From NCBI RefSeq assembly GCF_005222485.1, contig NZ_CP029078.1:3624001-3688000 (forward strand): a stretch of DNA of 64,000 bases, written 5' to 3'. Below, one piece after another: positions 16,977 through 25,070 of this stretch (its first letter is position 1; every line of letters begins with the position of its first letter). The DNA is from Streptomyces griseoviridis. GTDB lineage: Bacteria > Actinomycetota > Actinomycetes > Streptomycetales > Streptomycetaceae. Below the pieces are notes generated by a model. The model saw only the letters and a list, made by a program, of their open reading frames with translations. It was not told the DNA's origin and made no database searches. A program made the position numbers and the translations under genes.

Positions 16977-17998
16977 TGGTGAAGATCACCGACGTGGCCC
17001 GGCACGCCGGGGTCTCCCCCAGCACCGTGTCCTACGCGCTCAGCGGCAAACGCCCCATCTCCGAGGAGACCAGGCGCCGGGTCGAGGACTCCATCCGCGA
17101 GCTGGGCTACCGTCCGCACGCCGGCGCCCGCGCCCTGGCGAGCAGCCGCTCCAACGTGCTGGCGCTGGTCGCGCCGTTACGCACCGGCATCCACGTCCCG
17201 GTCGTCATGCAGTTCGCGGTCTCCGTGGTGACCACCGCCCGCCGCCACGACCACGATGTGCTGCTGCTCACCCAGGAGGAGGGCGAGGACGGGCTGCGCC
17301 GGGTCGCGGACACCGCGCTGGTGGACGCCCTGATCGTGATGGACGTCCAACTCCACGACCCCCGGCTGCCGTTGCTGCGCGACCTGGACCGGCCCTCGGT
17401 GCTGATCGGGTTCCCGGCCGAGCCTGACGGCCTGACCTGCGTCGACCTCGACTTCCGGGCGGCGGGCGAGCGGTGCGTGGAGCATCTGGCGCGGCTCGGG
17501 CACCGGACGGTGGCGCTGGTCGGATCACCGCCCGAGGTCTATGTGCGGCGGACGGCGTTCGCGCAGCGGGTGGTGCAGGGGTTCACCGGGGCCGCCGACC
17601 GGGCGGGCATGGCGTCGTCGGTGCACCCCTGTGAGGCGTCCCCCGCCGCCGCCCGCCGGGCCGCGGAACGGCTGCTGCGCGAGCAGCCCGCGCTGACCGG
17701 GGTGGTCGTGCACAACGAGGCCGTCCTCGAACCGCTGATCGACGCCTTCGAGCAGCTCGGGCTGCGGGTGCCGGGCGATCTGTCGGTGACGGCGATCTGC
17801 CCGGACGAGCTGGCCGCGTCCCTGCGGGTACCGGTCACGTCGGTGGCGCTGCCCTCGGCGGAGCTGGGGGAACGGGCGGTGGGGCTGCTGATGCGGAAAC
17901 TGGACGCCGGCGGCGAGCCGGTGCCGGGGGCTACCCTGCTGCCGCCGCGGCTGACCGAGCGGGCCAGCACGGCACCACGGGCGGCGCCCGGCGCGTGA
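16976..17998 (+). CDS. LacI-family repressor of the alpha-xyloside operon
   Basis: 340 residues. The N-terminal LacI helix-turn-helix is classical (KITDVARHAGVSPSTVSYALSGKRPISEETRRRV), followed by the hinge (LGYRPHAGARALAS) and a periplasmic-binding-protein-like effector domain ending near 330. It is last in the operon and coupled to the alpha-xylosidase gene by TGATG, so its level would follow operon expression. The paired palindromes at 11528-11566 are its probable sites. The inducer is presumably the transported sugar or xylose; that is inferred. Confidence 0.92.
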   Translation: MVKITDVARHAGVSPSTVSYALSGKRPISEETRRRVEDSIRELGYRPHAGARALASSRSNVLALVAPLRTGIHVPVVMQFAVSVVTTARRHDHDVLLLTQEEGEDGLRRVADTALVDALIVMDVQLHDPRLPLLRDLDRPSVLIGFPAEPDGLTCVDLDFRAAGERCVEHLARLGHRTVALVGSPPEVYVRRTAFAQRVVQGFTGAADRAGMASSVHPCEASPAAARRAAERLLREQPALTGVVVHNEAVLEPLIDAFEQLGLRVPGDLSVTAICPDELAASLRVPVTSVALPSAELGERAVGLLMRKLDAGGEPVPGATLLPPRLTERASTAPRAAPGA

Positions 17999-18009
17999 GA
18001 GGAGACGAC

Positions 18010-18043
18010 GAGGGCCCGGTGGTCTGGTGACCACCGGGCCCTC
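18010..18043. terminator. Bidirectional hairpin terminator between lacI and tmRNA
   Basis: Perfect 14-bp stem (18010-18023 with 18030-18043) and a 6-base loop, placed 11 bases past the LacI stop and 13 bases past the 3' end of the convergent tmRNA. It can end both transcripts. Confidence 0.85.
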
Positions 18044-18056
18044 AACATGGGGTTTG

Positions 18057-18442
18057 TGGAGATGGCGGGAATCGAACCCGCGTCCAACGGTGCAAAATCA
18101 GGGCTTCTCCGTGTGCAGTTCGCTGCGATTTTCTCGGCCCCGGTGATCACGCGAACAAGTCGCCGACGGGCCCAGTCACTGTTTGATTTCCCATTCGACC
18201 CCGTGACCGGGCCGAATGGTTTAGTTCCCTAGATTATGCCAGGGTCCGGGTCGGGAACATCCCCGGGCTGACACCCATTTAGGGTCCTTCAGTCACTGCT
18301 TATCAGGCAGCGAGGGCGAAGGACTGGGAATCGCGCTTGGAATTGGCGATTATTGGTTGCGACATATGGTTAACGAGATCATTGCCGCTTCCTCGACACG
18401 CTTCCCCTGCTTCAACAGCCGCTGTCGAAACCGATCATCCCC
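18057..18442 (-). ncRNA. ssrA: Transfer-messenger RNA (tmRNA)
   Basis: About 386 nt. The 5' end GGGGATGATCGGTTTCGAC and the 3' end TTCGATTCCCGCCATCTCCA pair to form the alanine-tRNA-like acceptor stem (GGGGAUG with CAUCUCC), and the T-arm GGGTTCGATTCCC is intact. The CCA is not encoded. The resume frame at 18347-18303 reads ANSKRDSQSFALAA followed by TGA TAA, a typical actinobacterial proteolysis tag ending in ALAA. It rescues stalled ribosomes together with SmpB, whose gene lies 128 bp upstream on the same strand. Confidence 0.95.
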
Positions 18443-18465
18443 ATGTTGTTTTTTCAATCCCCCGG

Positions 18466-18489
18466 GGAGACCCTCCGAAGAGGTCCTCC
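18466..18489 (-). terminator. UUCG hairpin between smpB and ssrA
   Basis: On the minus strand, a 10-base stem with two mismatches closes a TTCG tetraloop as C-UUCG-G (18480-18489 with 18466-18475). It lies 82 bases past the smpB stop and only 24 bases before the tmRNA 5' end. It may be an smpB terminator or a processing structure for a joint smpB-ssrA transcript. Confidence 0.45.
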
Positions 18490-18570
18490 GAGGAGGGGTG
18501 CGCACCCGCCGTGGGGTGCAGTGCCATCGTACGTGACCAACACGGACGCGTGCCACCGTATTCCCGCGCG

Positions 18571-19119
18571 CTACTCGCCCCGCTGCTTCCGCTTGGCCGC
18601 GGCGATGGCGCGGTCCGACTCCCGGCGGTCCTGCTTCTCCCGCAGGGTCTGCCGCTTGTCGTACTCCTTCTTGCCCCGGGCGAGCGCGATCTCGGCCTTC
18701 GCCCGGCCGTCCTTGAAGTACAGGGCGAGGGGCACGATCGTGTGACCCGTCTCCTCCGACTTCGACGCCAGCTTGTCGATCTCCTCGCGGTGCAGCAGCA
18801 GCTTCCGCTTGCGCCGCACGGTGTGGTTGGTCCAGGTGCCCTGGCTGTACTCGGGGATGTGGGCGTTGTGCAGCCACGCCTCGCCGCCGTCGATCTGGAC
18901 GAAGCCGTCCGCCAGCGACGCGCGTCCCTGGCGCAGCGACTTCACCTCGGTGCCGGTGAGCACGAGCCCGGCCTCGTAGGTGTCGATGATCGCGTAGTCG
19001 TGCCGCGCCTTCTTGTTCTGCGCGACCATCTTGCGCTTGCCGTCCCTGGGCCTGCCGGACGCTCCCTGGCTGCCCTGCTTCTGCTGGGACTCTTTCGGTA
19101 CGTACATTGCCTTGGCCAT
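18571..19119 (-). CDS. smpB: SsrA-binding protein SmpB
   Basis: 182-residue partner of tmRNA, needed to load it onto stalled ribosomes. The core is unmistakable: [36 protein letters not shown], then [22 protein letters not shown], and the basic C-terminal tail [33 protein letters not shown] that inserts into the mRNA channel. Several in-frame ATGs exist (19131, 19119, 19107) without a clear ribosome-binding site; 19119 is chosen and the start is uncertain by a few codons. Linkage to ssrA is the usual arrangement in actinobacteria. Confidence 0.94.
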   Translation of the reverse strand: MAKAMYVPKESQQKQGSQGASGRPRDGKRKMVAQNKKARHDYAIIDTYEAGLVLTGTEVKSLRQGRASLADGFVQIDGGEAWLHNAHIPEYSQGTWTNHTVRRKRKLLLHREEIDKLASKSEETGHTIVPLALYFKDGRAKAEIALARGKKEYDKRQTLREKQDRRESDRAIAAAKRKQRGE

Positions 19120-19178
19120 AGTGCTGCCCATTTTCGCACTACACGGGGGGTGCCAGGGAAGTCGTTTAACGGGCGGGG

Positions 19179-20348
19179 CTAGCGTCCGAGGCCGCCGAGC
19201 ACCGTGCGGGCCCGTTCCACGGCGTCCCGGTCCGCGTCCAGGTCGGGGGTGATGCCGCGGCCGTCGACGCCGCGCCCGGAGGGGGTGCGGTAGTGGCCGA
19301 CGGTCAGTTCGGCGACCGAGCCGCCGGGCAGCCGGCTCGGCATCTGCACCGAGCCCTTGCCGAAGGTGCGGGAGCCCACGACGACGGCCCGGCCGCGGTC
19401 CTGGAGGGCGCCGGTGAGGAGTTCGGCCGCGCTCATCGTGCCGCCGTCGACGAGCACCACCAGCGGGCTCGCCGTGTCGCCGCCGGACGCGGCGTGCAGG
19501 GCGCGCTGCTCGCCGTCCACGTCGTAGGTGGCGACGAGGCCGCCGTCGAGGAAGGCGGAGGCGGCGGTGACGGCCTCGGAGACCAGGCCGCCGGAGTTGC
19601 CGCGCAGGTCGAGGATGACGCCGTCGCCCGCCGCGGCCTGCCGGGCGGCGGCCGCGATGGTGTCACCCGACCCCTTGGTGAACGCGGACACCGTGATCAC
19701 CGTGGCCTCGCCCTCGGCGCGGCGCACGGTCACCGAGTCGGTGGACAGCTCCGCCCTGCGCAGGGTGCGGCTCCAGTCGCGCGCGCCGCGGGCCAGGCCG
19801 AGCCGCACCTCGGTGCCCGCCTCCGCGTCGGTGGCGTCGCCGCGCAGCAGCGAGACGACCTCGGTGACCGGACGGCCGTCGACCTTCTCGCCGTCGACAG
19901 TGCGCAGCCGGTCGCCCTGGTGGATGCCGGCCGCGGCGGCGGGCGACCCGGACTGCACCCGGGTCACCTGGATCCTGCCGTCCCGCTCGCGCCGCGCGGA
20001 CAGGCCGACGCCGGTGTATCGGCCGTCGAGCGCGTCCTCGAACTCCTCGTACTCGCCCGGGGAGTAGACCGCGCCCCAGCGGTCGCCGCTGCGGCTGACG
20101 GCGCGTTCGGCGGCCTCCATAGGCGACTTGCCCGCGGCCATCGCCTCGGCGGCGGCCCGCGCCACGTCCTCGTGCCGGACCGGGCGCGGACCTGAGCCGT
20201 CCGCGCCGACGGCCGAGGCGGGTTCGGGCTCCGCGGCGGGGAGCGAGCCGGTCGCCGCGCCTGCCACCAGGACGCTCGCGAACACCATGGTCAGGGCGGC
20301 CCCGCGGCGGACGCGGCGAGGCTGACAGAGGGGTTCCTGGCCTGACAT
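19179..20348 (-). CDS. S41-family C-terminal processing protease with PDZ domain
   Basis: 389-residue secreted or membrane-anchored serine protease. The N-terminus has a signal sequence ([21 protein letters not shown]). A PDZ domain ([40 protein letters not shown] in pieces, about 110-190) precedes the catalytic domain. The catalytic Ser lies in [12 protein letters not shown] and the Lys in [21 protein letters not shown] is the conserved oxyanion region. It lies between smpB and ftsX on the same strand, separated from ftsX by a hairpin terminator, so it is probably expressed on its own. The substrate is unknown. Confidence 0.9.
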   Translation of the reverse strand: MSGQEPLCQPRRVRRGAALTMVFASVLVAGAATGSLPAAEPEPASAVGADGSGPRPVRHEDVARAAAEAMAAGKSPMEAAERAVSRSGDRWGAVYSPGEYEEFEDALDGRYTGVGLSARRERDGRIQVTRVQSGSPAAAAGIHQGDRLRTVDGEKVDGRPVTEVVSLLRGDATDAEAGTEVRLGLARGARDWSRTLRRAELSTDSVTVRRAEGEATVITVSAFTKGSGDTIAAAARQAAAGDGVILDLRGNSGGLVSEAVTAASAFLDGGLVATYDVDGEQRALHAASGGDTASPLVVLVDGGTMSAAELLTGALQDRGRAVVVGSRTFGKGSVQMPSRLPGGSVAELTVGHYRTPSGRGVDGRGITPDLDADRDAVERARTVLGGLGR

Positions 20349-20372
20349 GCCGGTGAGTCTAGGACAAGCGGA

Positions 20373-20404
20373 AGGGCCGCACGGTCGGTTGACCGCACGG
20401 CCCT
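20373..20404 (-). terminator. Hairpin terminator after ftsX
   Basis: Stem-loop with a 7-bp outer stem, a symmetric CA/CA internal loop, a 5-bp inner stem and a GGTT loop, starting 12 bases past the ftsX stop and before the S41 protease start. It should end the ftsEX transcript. Confidence 0.7.
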
Positions 20405-20415
20405 CTTGGCATGTG

Positions 20416-21336
20416 TCACACCTTCAAGTACTTGCGCAGCGCGAAGAACGCGGCCAGCGCGGGCATCAGCAGACTGGTCGCGAGGATGAGCGGCAGCTTC
20501 GTCAGGACGGCGTCCCAGCCGATGAAGTTGATCAGGTTCAGCTTCTCGGACAGGGCCAGGCCGTGGTCGATGATGAAGTACCGGGCCAGCACCAGGAATC
20601 CGCAGGCGACGGTGCCGCCGATGAGTCCGGCGACCGCGGCCTCCGCGATGAACGGCGCCTGGATGTAGAAGCCGGACGCGCCGACCAGGCGCATGATGCC
20701 GGTCTCGCGGCGGCGGCTGAACGCGGAGACGCGCACGGTGTTGACGATCAGCATCAGGGCGACCACCAGCATCAGCGCCATCACCGCGCGGGCCGCCCAG
20801 TTCATGCCGTTGAGGAGGCCGAACAGGTTGTCCAGGATGCCCTTCTGGTCCTGCACCGACTGCACGCCGTCCCTGCCGTCGAAGGCGGTCGCGATGACCT
20901 GGTACTTCTCCGGGTCCTTCAACTTGATCCGGTACGACTCCTGCATCTGGTCCGGCGTGAGGGAGCTGGCCAGCGGCGAGTCGCCGAACTGCTGCTTGTA
21001 GTGCTTGTACGCGTCGTCCTGGGACTCGTAGGTGACCTTCTGGATGACGGTCGTCATCTTCTCCAGGTCGCCGAGGATCGACTTCTTCTGGTCGTCGGTG
21101 ACCGCGCCCTTGGCGCAGTTGGGGTCCGACTCGGCGTCGCTCTTGTTGCAGAGGAAGACCGAGACGTTGACCTTGTCGTACCAGTAGCCCTTCATGGTGG
21201 TGACCTGGTCGCTCATCAGCAGCGAACCGCCGAACAGGGCCAGGGACAGGGCGACGGAGACGATGACGGCGAAGGTCATCGTCAAGTTGCGGCGGAGACC
21301 GACACCGATCTCCGACAGAACGAACTGGGCGCGCAT
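20416..21336 (-). CDS. ftsX: Cell-division ABC permease-like protein FtsX
   Basis: 306-residue membrane subunit of FtsEX, which couples division to control of peptidoglycan hydrolases. It begins MRAQFVLSEIGVGLRRNLTMTFAVIVSVALSLALFGGSLLM (shown here only to place the first helix, residues 15-45). A large extracytoplasmic loop with two cysteines (FLCNKSDAESDPNCAKG) follows, then three C-terminal helices around ARAVMALMLVVALMLIVNTVRV and later. Length and topology fit the family. It follows ftsE by 35 bases in the same operon. Confidence 0.95.
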   Translation of the reverse strand: MRAQFVLSEIGVGLRRNLTMTFAVIVSVALSLALFGGSLLMSDQVTTMKGYWYDKVNVSVFLCNKSDAESDPNCAKGAVTDDQKKSILGDLEKMTTVIQKVTYESQDDAYKHYKQQFGDSPLASSLTPDQMQESYRIKLKDPEKYQVIATAFDGRDGVQSVQDQKGILDNLFGLLNGMNWAARAVMALMLVVALMLIVNTVRVSAFSRRRETGIMRLVGASGFYIQAPFIAEAAVAGLIGGTVACGFLVLARYFIIDHGLALSEKLNLINFIGWDAVLTKLPLILATSLLMPALAAFFALRKYLKV

Positions 21337-21371
21337 GGCGTCGGGTTATGCCTTTCCGTGGACGGTCGCGG

Positions 21372-22061
21372 TCAGTGCTGGTAGCCGTAGACGCCGCGGG
21401 CCTGGTCGCGGACGAGGCGTCCCTTCTCCAGCTCGATGACGCGCTTGCGCATCTGGTCCACGATGTTCTGGTCGTGCGTGGCCATCACCACGGTGGTGCC
21501 GGTCCTGTTGATGCGGTCGAGCAGCTTCATGATGCCGACCGAGGTCTGCGGGTCGAGGTTGCCGGTGGGCTCGTCCGCGATCAGCAGCTTGGGCCGGTTG
21601 ACGAAGGCGCGCGCGATGGCCACGCGCTGCTGCTCACCGCCGGACAGCTCACCCGGTCTGCGGTCCTCCTTGCCGCCGAGCCCGACGAGGTCGAGCACCT
21701 GCGGCACGGACTTGCGGATCTCGCCCTTCGACTTGCCGATGACCTCCTGCGCGAAGGCCACGTTCTCGGCGACCGTCTTGTTGGGCAGCAGGCGGAAGTC
21801 CTGGAAGACGGTGCCCAACTGGCGGCGCATCTGCGGCACCTTCCAGTTGGAGAGCCGCGCGAGGTCTTTGCCCAGCACGTGCACCTGGCCGTGACTGCAC
21901 CGCTCCTCGCGGAGGATGAGCCGCAGGAAGGTGGACTTGCCGGAGCCTGAGGAGCCGACGAGGAAGACGAACTCGCCTTTCTCGACTTCCAGGGAGACGT
22001 CCCTGAGTGCGGGGTGGGTCTGCTTGGGGTAGACCTTGGAGACGTTGTCGAATCGGATCAC
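21372..22061 (-). CDS. ftsE: Cell-division ATP-binding protein FtsE
   Basis: 229-residue ABC ATPase. Walker A is GSSGSGKST, the signature is [17 protein letters not shown], Walker B is [12 protein letters not shown], and the switch His lies in [13 protein letters not shown] 22061 ([22 protein letters not shown]) is the family's start; a longer frame to 22382 is unlikely to be used. It is first of the ftsE-ftsX operon and drives FtsX from the cytoplasm. The 244-bp gap to the divergent small gene at 22306 must hold its promoter. Confidence 0.96.
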   Translation of the reverse strand: MIRFDNVSKVYPKQTHPALRDVSLEVEKGEFVFLVGSSGSGKSTFLRLILREERCSHGQVHVLGKDLARLSNWKVPQMRRQLGTVFQDFRLLPNKTVAENVAFAQEVIGKSKGEIRKSVPQVLDLVGLGGKEDRRPGELSGGEQQRVAIARAFVNRPKLLIADEPTGNLDPQTSVGIMKLLDRINRTGTTVVMATHDQNIVDQMRKRVIELEKGRLVRDQARGVYGYQH

Positions 22062-22305
22062 GGGTGCACCACGGGTCGCCGGGGGTAGATGAGCGTGACC
22101 ATACGCGAACCGGGTGTGCGAGCGCAGGCGCCGGTCGGGGTTGCGTAGGAGTTGTGCGGTTTGTGCCCACCCGCGTCCACCGCCGGGCCGGGCGGTGGAG
22201 GGCGACCCCGCGCACCGCGCGGAGGAACCTGGCACAGTGGAGGGGGAACGTTCTTCGCCCGGGGGACGTTCTGATACGTGGAACCGTCGCAAGGAGGGCG
22301 AGCGC

Positions 22306-22497
22306 ATGACGTACGACCGGCTGGTGTGCGCGAACTGCGCGGCCCCCGTCAGTGAGGGCCGGTGCCCGGTGTGCCGGGCCAACCGCGAGCGGCTGCAGCA
22401 CGAGAACTTCTTCGCCGGGCTGAACCCGGCGGCCCTGATCGCCCTGCTCGCGGTGCTGATCGCGGCGGTGGCCCTGCTGGCCCACCAGACCGCCTAG
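22306..22497 (+). CDS. Small zinc-ribbon membrane protein
   Basis: 63 residues. Two CxxC pairs (CANC and CPVC, 11 residues between them) make a compact zinc ribbon. A linker ([13 protein letters not shown]) follows, then one C-terminal transmembrane helix ([22 protein letters not shown]). AAGGAGG at 22291-22297 is an excellent ribosome-binding site for ATG 22306. The protein is tail-anchored by prediction, with the zinc ribbon in the cytoplasm. It is a free-standing gene between divergent ftsE and a strong terminator. Function unknown. Confidence 0.8.
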   Translation: MTYDRLVCANCAAPVSEGRCPVCRANRERLQHENFFAGLNPAALIALLAVLIAAVALLAHQTA

Positions 22498-22537
22498 CGG
22501 GCGGGCCGCGGGGCCCGGGGGGCCCATGGAGTACGCC

Positions 22538-22573
22538 GGAGGGCCCGGAGCGTGGATTCGCTCCGGGCCCTCC
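22538..22573. terminator. Strong bidirectional hairpin terminator
   Basis: Perfect 15-bp stem (22538-22552 with 22559-22573) with a 6-base loop, between the convergent small zinc-ribbon gene and the LAETG protein gene. It can serve both. Confidence 0.88.
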
Positions 22574-22624
22574 GTCGCGCTGTGTGGCGTCGCGCTCACT
22601 CAGGGTGTGCGCGTTCGCCCGGGG

Positions 22625-23209
22625 TCAGGCGGCGGCGCCACCGCGGCCGGCCGCCAGGCGCGGCAGGATGCGGAAGCCGATGCCACCGGCGATCATCGTG
22701 GCGGCACCGATGACCAGGAAGGTGGTCTGCGCGGCGCCGGTCTCGGCCAGCTCGTCGCCGCCGCCCTGGGCGGAGGTGGCGGAGCGGGTGTCGGTGAGGG
22801 CGGAGGTGCCCTCTTCCTGGGCGGAGGTGCCGGAGCCGCCGTTGGGGTCGTTCTGGTTGCCGCCCGTGCCGTTGCCGTTGCCGGCACCGCCGCCGTGGGT
22901 CGGGGCGGTGGTGGGCTTCTCGGAGGGGCCGGAGGTGGGCTCCTGCGTGGGCTGGGTGGGCTGCTCGGTCGGCTGCGTCGGCTGCTCGGTGGGCTGCGTC
23001 GGCTGCTCCGTCGGCTCCTCGGTGGGCTCCTCGGTCGGTTCGTCCGTGGGCAGGACGGTCTCGGTGGGCGTCGGCGTCGGGGTGACGCAGATGTCCAGGA
23101 TGTCGCAGTCGTCGGCGGCGGCGACGCCGGCGGCGGTCACCGAGGCTCCGACAGCGATCACGGCACCCGCGGCGATCCGCGCGACACGGATCCGCGTCTT
23201 CTTCGTCAT
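22625..23209 (-). CDS. LAETG-anchored cell-surface protein with Pro-Thr repeats
   Basis: 194-residue secreted protein. A signal peptide (IAAGAVIAVGASVTAAGVAAA) precedes a short Cys pair (DDCDILDIC). A Thr/Pro/Glu/Gln stalk of repeated PTEEPTEQPTQ units follows, then a Gly/Asn tract. The C-terminus is a sorting signal: LAETG, a hydrophobic helix (FLVIGAATMIAGGIGFRIL) and a basic tail (RLAAGRGG). LAxTG is the motif used by actinobacterial class E sortases. The stalk suggests a wall-spanning spacer. No catalytic domain; the Cys pair may form a disulfide. Confidence 0.85.
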   Translation of the reverse strand: MTKKTRIRVARIAAGAVIAVGASVTAAGVAAADDCDILDICVTPTPTPTETVLPTDEPTEEPTEEPTEQPTQPTEQPTQPTEQPTQPTQEPTSGPSEKPTTAPTHGGGAGNGNGTGGNQNDPNGGSGTSAQEEGTSALTDTRSATSAQGGGDELAETGAAQTTFLVIGAATMIAGGIGFRILPRLAAGRGGAAA

Positions 23210-23473
23210 GTGGTTGCTACCCCCAGTAGCTGATCGTCGATGAGGCGGCGCTCGGGGTGGTGATCGACGAGAGCGGACGGCAACAGCCGGATGAGAGCCC
23301 CCGGTTCACATGCGCCCCGCAGACACGCATGCCACGCTTCACCCAACCCACTTTTCACCACAACGTCAAGGCTGTCCCGTTCGCAAATGTCCCTCTAGGC
23401 GACCTTTGCAGGGTGTTGGCTTCTGTGAGTGTGATGTAAAACCCGGACATCCGGCGCGGGACGGGAGACACGA

Positions 23474-23508
23474 AAGGCAACTGCCGTCCGGTGGACGGCA
23501 GTTGCCTT
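23474..23508 (-). terminator. Hairpin terminator after prfB
   Basis: 16-bp inverted repeat (23474-23489 with 23493-23508) around a very short GGT loop, 10 bases beyond the prfB stop. The rest of the gap 23210-23518 holds the presumed promoter of the LAETG gene and nothing else recognisable. Confidence 0.8.
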
Positions 23509-23518
23509 GTCGACAAAC

Positions 23519-24625
23519 TTACTTCTCCTGCTGCTTGCGCCAGCGAATCCCGGCTTCGAGGAAGCCGTCGATCTCGCCGTTGAAGACGGCCTCGGGGTTG
23601 CCGACCTCGAAGTCGGTGCGCAGGTCCTTGACCATCTGGTACGGGTGCAGCACGTACGAACGCATCTGGTTGCCCCAGGAGTTGCCGCCGTCGCCCTTGA
23701 GGGCGTCCATCCGGGCCTGCTCCTCCTGGCGGCGCCGCTCCAGGAGCTTGGCCTGGAGGACGTTCATCGCGGTGGCCTTGTTCTGGATCTGCGAGCGCTC
23801 GTTCTGGCAGGAGACCACGATGCCGGTGGGGATGTGGGTCAGCCGCACCGCGGAGTCGGTGGTGTTGACGCCCTGGCCGCCGGGGCCCGAGGAGCGGTAC
23901 ACGTCCACCCGCAGCTCCGACTCGTCGATCTCGACGTGGTCGGTCTGCTCGACCACCGGCAGCACCTCGACGCCCGCGAAGGACGTCTGGCGGCGGCCCT
24001 GGTTGTCGAAGGGCGAGATGCGCACCAGGCGGTGGGTGCCCTGCTCGACCGAGAGGGTGCCGTAGGCGTACGGCACCTGCACGGCGAAGGTGGTGGACTT
24101 GATGCCCGCCTCCTCCGCGTACGACGTCTCGTAGATCTCGGTCTTGTAGCCGCGCTGCTCGGCCCAGCGCAGGTACATCCGCTGGAGCTTCTCGGCGAAG
24201 TCGGCGGCGTCGACGCCGCCCGCCTCGGCACGGATGTTGACGAGCGCCTCGCGGGAGTCGTACTCACCGCTGAGCAGCGTCCTGACCTCCATCTCGTCCA
24301 GCGCCTTCTTGACGGCGATCAGCTCGGAGTCGGCCTCGGCGCGGGTGTCCGGGTCGTCCTCCTCCTCGGCCATCTCGAACAGCACGGAGAGATCGTCGAT
24401 CCGGCCGCGCAGCGCCTCGGCCTTCCTGACCTCGGCCTGGAGGTGGCTCAGCTTGCTGGTGATCTTCTGCGCCTCGTCCGGGTTGTCCCACAGGGACGGC
24501 GCGGCCGCCTGCTCCTCGAGCACGGCGATGTCGGCCCTCAGCCTGTCGAGGTCCAGGACGGCCTCGATCGACTCCATGGTCGAGGAGAGGGACTTGAGTT
24601 CTTCAGATACATCGACGACTGCCAC
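23519..24625 (-). CDS. prfB: Peptide chain release factor 2
   Basis: 368-residue release factor that terminates translation at UGA and UAA. The peptidyl-tRNA hydrolysis motif GGQ is in [20 protein letters not shown]. The stop-codon-reading tripeptide of RF2, SPF, is in [15 protein letters not shown] 24625 ([13 protein letters not shown]) is chosen from family length; the open frame to 24715 has no support. The coding sequence is continuous, with no in-frame UGA frameshift site like that of E. coli prfB. Confidence 0.95.
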   Translation of the reverse strand: MAVVDVSEELKSLSSTMESIEAVLDLDRLRADIAVLEEQAAAPSLWDNPDEAQKITSKLSHLQAEVRKAEALRGRIDDLSVLFEMAEEEDDPDTRAEADSELIAVKKALDEMEVRTLLSGEYDSREALVNIRAEAGGVDAADFAEKLQRMYLRWAEQRGYKTEIYETSYAEEAGIKSTTFAVQVPYAYGTLSVEQGTHRLVRISPFDNQGRRQTSFAGVEVLPVVEQTDHVEIDESELRVDVYRSSGPGGQGVNTTDSAVRLTHIPTGIVVSCQNERSQIQNKATAMNVLQAKLLERRRQEEQARMDALKGDGGNSWGNQMRSYVLHPYQMVKDLRTDFEVGNPEAVFNGEIDGFLEAGIRWRKQQEK

Positions 24626-24774
24626 GCGTCCAGCGTAACGGCTGTGGCAACCGGCGAGGCTCCCCGGCGCCGGTCCCGCTCCGCGGACGGCGCCCGCGGC
24701 GGCGGGCCGGGCCACCGGGCCCGGGGCCGCCGCCCCCCGGCCCTCCCCCGGCGCCGCGGGGCGTGACGGCCGGG

Positions 24775-25070
24775 TCAGGGGGTGGTGCGCGCCGGGTCGG
24801 GGGCCCGGTCAGGGGTCGTGGGGGCCGGGTCAGGGGCGCCTGGTCAGGAGTGGTGGGGGCCGGGTCAAGGGTGGTGCGCGCCGGGTCAAGGGTGGTGCGC
24901 GCCGGGTCAAGGGTGGTGCGCGCCGGGTCAGGGGGCACGGTCAGGGCTGGTGCGCGCCGGGTCAGGGGCGCCCGGTCAGGGATGGTGGCGGCCGGGTCAG
25001 GGGCTGGTGGGGGCCGGGTCAGGGGCGCCCGGTCAGGGATGGTGGCGCCCCGGTCAGGGGCTGGTGGGTG
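24775..25070. repeat. Minisatellite overlapping the 3' end of pkaB
   Basis: The 428-bp gap 24626-25053 between prfB and pkaB is largely repetitive. A 21-bp unit (GCCGGGTCAAGGGTGG plus TGCGC) occurs in three perfect copies at 24859-24921, with decayed copies on both sides. A longer 57-bp unit is repeated at 24957-25013 and 25014-25070. The second 57-bp copy contains the pkaB stop codon (25054-25056). No gene is supported here; the open frames on both strands are a product of the repeat. Confidence 0.85.

Noticed and set aside
18057..18120. A tRNA gene at the T-arm-like sequence
   Set aside because: The T-arm and acceptor pair with a 5' end nearly 390 bases away and enclose a tag reading frame, so this is tmRNA.
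23519..24625. Programmed frameshift in prfB
   Set aside because: The frame is continuous from GTG 24625 to the stop, with no in-frame UGA in the first codons.
24775..25070. Possible CRISPR array in the repeats near pkaB
   Set aside because: Units are directly adjacent without unique spacers, so this is a tandem minisatellite. No cas genes are in the window.
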